DNA from: JBDTRY01 sp039931435
Lineage (GTDB): Bacteria; Acidobacteriota; Thermoanaerobaculia; Gp7-AA8
NCBI GenBank assembly: GCA_039931435.1
Contig: JBDTRY010000231.1
Coordinates: 1-6,033 of the forward strand
DNA length: 6,033 nt
Direction: 5' to 3'
The notes beneath the pieces were generated by a model. It was not told the origin of the DNA. It saw only the letters and a program-made list of their open reading frames with translations, and searched no databases. The position numbers and the translations under genes are program-made. This document shows, piece by piece, positions 4,918-6,033 of the stretch (positions are counted from its first letter, which is position 1; each line of letters opens with the position of its first letter).

Positions 4918-5679
4918 TCATGAGTTCGGGGAAGTGCCGAAGACGAAGATGGCGTCCCCTGTGTCGTTCCGTACTTCCGAGGCATAACCGTAAATGAGGT
5001 CGCCGGAAGTATTGAATTCCACCTGCACGTCCGCCTGAGGCGCGATTCCGAAACGGGTAAAAATGTCGTTGAACTGGATCGTCTGATGCGGCTGCAGAGT
5101 GACCTGCTCCGAATGCAGACTGACGTTCGTGCGGCTGCTGACATTGAGGTTCACGACAATCGCCGTACTGTTCGCGTTCGCCACTCCGATGTTCAGGCGG
5201 TTTCCATTGATCCCCGAAAGCCCGAACAGATACGCCTGCCGGTTCAGATAATTCCGCCCCAGGCCGGGAACATTCTGGCCGAATTCACCTACGGCGTTGC
5301 CGGCATTGTAGATGCGCGCCCGAGCCTCGAATCCGCTCATGTTCGACGAGCGGATCTCGAGCTGTCCTGAGGCATTGTCGAGACCGAAGTTGTTCAGGAC
5401 CAGATCCGGCAGCGAGAGGGTAGTGAAGGGTTCGATAGAAATGGACCGGTCCAGAGCTGCCGAGCCGGCCACATAGAACGTGAGGGTGAGGGTCTTGGAG
5501 ACCGTCGAATGATTGGCGATAAAAACATCCGTCCGCCACTGACTGCCTCCCACGCCGGGGACGCGGCTGATGATGGGGATGATCACGACGGTGTCGCCGG
5601 TATTCAGGGCCAAAGCGGGTGAGGGTACTCCGGTAAGAAGAACGACGGAGACGATAAAAAGGAAAGACAACCGGCGCAT
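4918..5679 (-). CDS. secreted two-domain beta-sandwich-like repeat protein
   Basis: This is a 253-aa protein with a Sec signal peptide (MRR, core LSFLFIVSVVLLTGV, cut after ALA24). The mature part holds two similar modules: residues about 30-140 (RTDVFIANHSTVSKTLTLTF, then IEPFTTLSLPDLVLNNFG, then GFEARARIYNAG) and about 145-249 (RLNIGVANANSTAIVVNLNV, then LQPHQTIQFNDIFTRFG, then GDLIYGYASEVRNDTG). Each has the N-x-(T/S) strand pair, a PF/PH turn, an (N/T)xFG and a closing aromatic strand. PGVGGSQWRTDVFIAN belongs to a recurring secreted-repeat type in bacterial genomes, with no function known to me. The ATG at 5677-5679 is chosen because GAGGAG (5686-5691) lies 6 nt upstream and a signal peptide begins there; the frame stays open upstream to 6024, but that is read-through. 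A shortened paralog lies at 3690-4061, inverted, and a 3' relic near 1304-1397. Confidence 0.87.
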   Translation of the reverse strand: MRRLSFLFIVSVVLLTGVPSPALALNTGDTVVIIPIISRVPGVGGSQWRTDVFIANHSTVSKTLTLTFYVAGSAALDRSISIEPFTTLSLPDLVLNNFGLDNASGQLEIRSSNMSGFEARARIYNAGNAVGEFGQNVPGLGRNYLNRQAYLFGLSGINGNRLNIGVANANSTAIVVNLNVSSRTNVSLHSEQVTLQPHQTIQFNDIFTRFGIAPQADVQVEFNTSGDLIYGYASEVRNDTGDAIFVFGTSPNS

Positions 5680-5968
5680 ACGAGGCTCCTCGAGGTGATA
5701 CGGCGCGTACTGGTTTCGGGGGGAGGCGTCGCCATAGTACATGACGAAACGTCCGTCGCAGGAAGTTCCGGGCCTTCGAGTCGGACTTGTTAAAAATTTC
5801 TTAGAGCGCGGTGAGCGTCTGTGATCGCCGGCGGACCAGGCCTCATGGCCGGCACCACCCTCGACATTCGCCGGGGTCCAGACCTTGACCACGCAGCACG
5901 AACGTTCGCCATTCCTCTTTGCGGAGAATCGAAGCTTTGACCTGATCCTCTCGGGATCCGGGGCAGAT
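5680..5968. other. upstream region of the secreted-protein gene
   Basis: About 78 nt next to the start (to roughly 5757) are homologous to the leader of the paralog at 3690. Beyond that lies an AT-rich block (5787-5803, TTGTTAAAAATTTCTTA) standing out from GC-rich surroundings, which could be an upstream promoter element for the minus-strand gene; no matching -35/-10 pair is clear. A 5-bp dyad (GATCC 5944-5948 with GGATC 5954-5958) lies just past the VOC stop. I see no gene. Confidence 0.4.
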
Positions 5969-6033
5969 TCAGGCACCCGGCGAAGTTTCCTGCCCGATCC
6001 ACAACCGGTTTCCGTCCGGATCATCGATGCGGA
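5969..6033 (-). CDS. VOC / glyoxalase-fold protein, C-terminal end only
   Basis: On the minus strand the last 20 codons read RIDDPDGNRLWIGQETSPGA and a TGA at 5969-5971; the rest lies beyond the window. DPDGN followed by a hydrophobic strand and an acidic residue (E15) is the closing motif of the second VOC module, where the glutamate usually binds metal. The tail differs from the VOC protein at 1567-1926 (DPVGNEFGLYEEPKR), so the two are different subfamilies and not recent duplicates. The substrate is unknown. Confidence 0.65.
   Translation of the reverse strand, partial: RIDDPDGNRLWIGQETSPGA

Noticed and set aside
5787..5803. T-rich tract as an intrinsic terminator for the partial VOC gene
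   Set aside because: No GC-rich stem directly precedes it on the minus strand, and it is over 160 nt past the stop; kept only as a possible promoter element.
5680..6024. 115-codon N-terminal extension of the secreted protein
   Set aside because: The extension would bury the signal peptide, overlaps the VOC 3' end, and a ribosome site sits just before ATG 5677-5679.

Overview
The window reads as chromosomal DNA of a Gram-negative bacterium with moderately high GC. Four products carry export signals (two intact signal-peptide proteins, one shortened paralog, one lipoprotein), and the only transporter is an ABC-2 type exporter. A REP-like palindrome beside the permease (minus strand, head TGTGGGAGC) and the style of the ABC proteins point towards Gammaproteobacteria such as Xanthomonadales or Pseudomonas relatives. 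The sequence alone cannot settle the taxon, and the repeat-type secreted proteins also resemble ones I associate with Acidobacteriota. No rRNA, tRNA, CRISPR array, integrase or transposase is visible.

Layout. 1-1237 (+): the C-terminal end of an ABC ATPase and its ABC-2 permease, joined by an ATGA overlap. 1238-1566: a non-coding gap with a REP-like palindrome, a relic of the 3' end of a secreted-protein gene found twice more further on, and a hairpin between convergent genes. 1567-3421 (-): a VOC/glyoxalase-fold protein, a TMEM175-type K+ channel with a GTG start and an odd leader, and a small secreted protein of unknown function. 3690-4655 (+): a 123-aa secreted protein that is an internally deleted paralog of the gene at 4918-5679, then a lipoprotein. 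4656-4917: a patchwork of gene relics, with a piece of a medium-chain dehydrogenase (MDR) Rossmann fold joined to an antisense copy of the TMEM175 5' end. 4918-5679 (-): the full-length 253-aa secreted two-domain protein. 5969-6033 (-): the last 20 complete codons of another VOC protein running off the window.

Apart from the ABC pair, the genes do not form an obvious pathway. The most interesting structure is the duplication and decay pattern. One secreted-protein gene is present as a full copy, an in-frame hybrid-domain copy in inverted orientation, and a 3' stub. The TMEM175 leader is present twice, each time with a five-codon mini-ORF just before the GTG start. I see a recombination-scarred accessory region and no evidence for a complete new defence or metabolic system.
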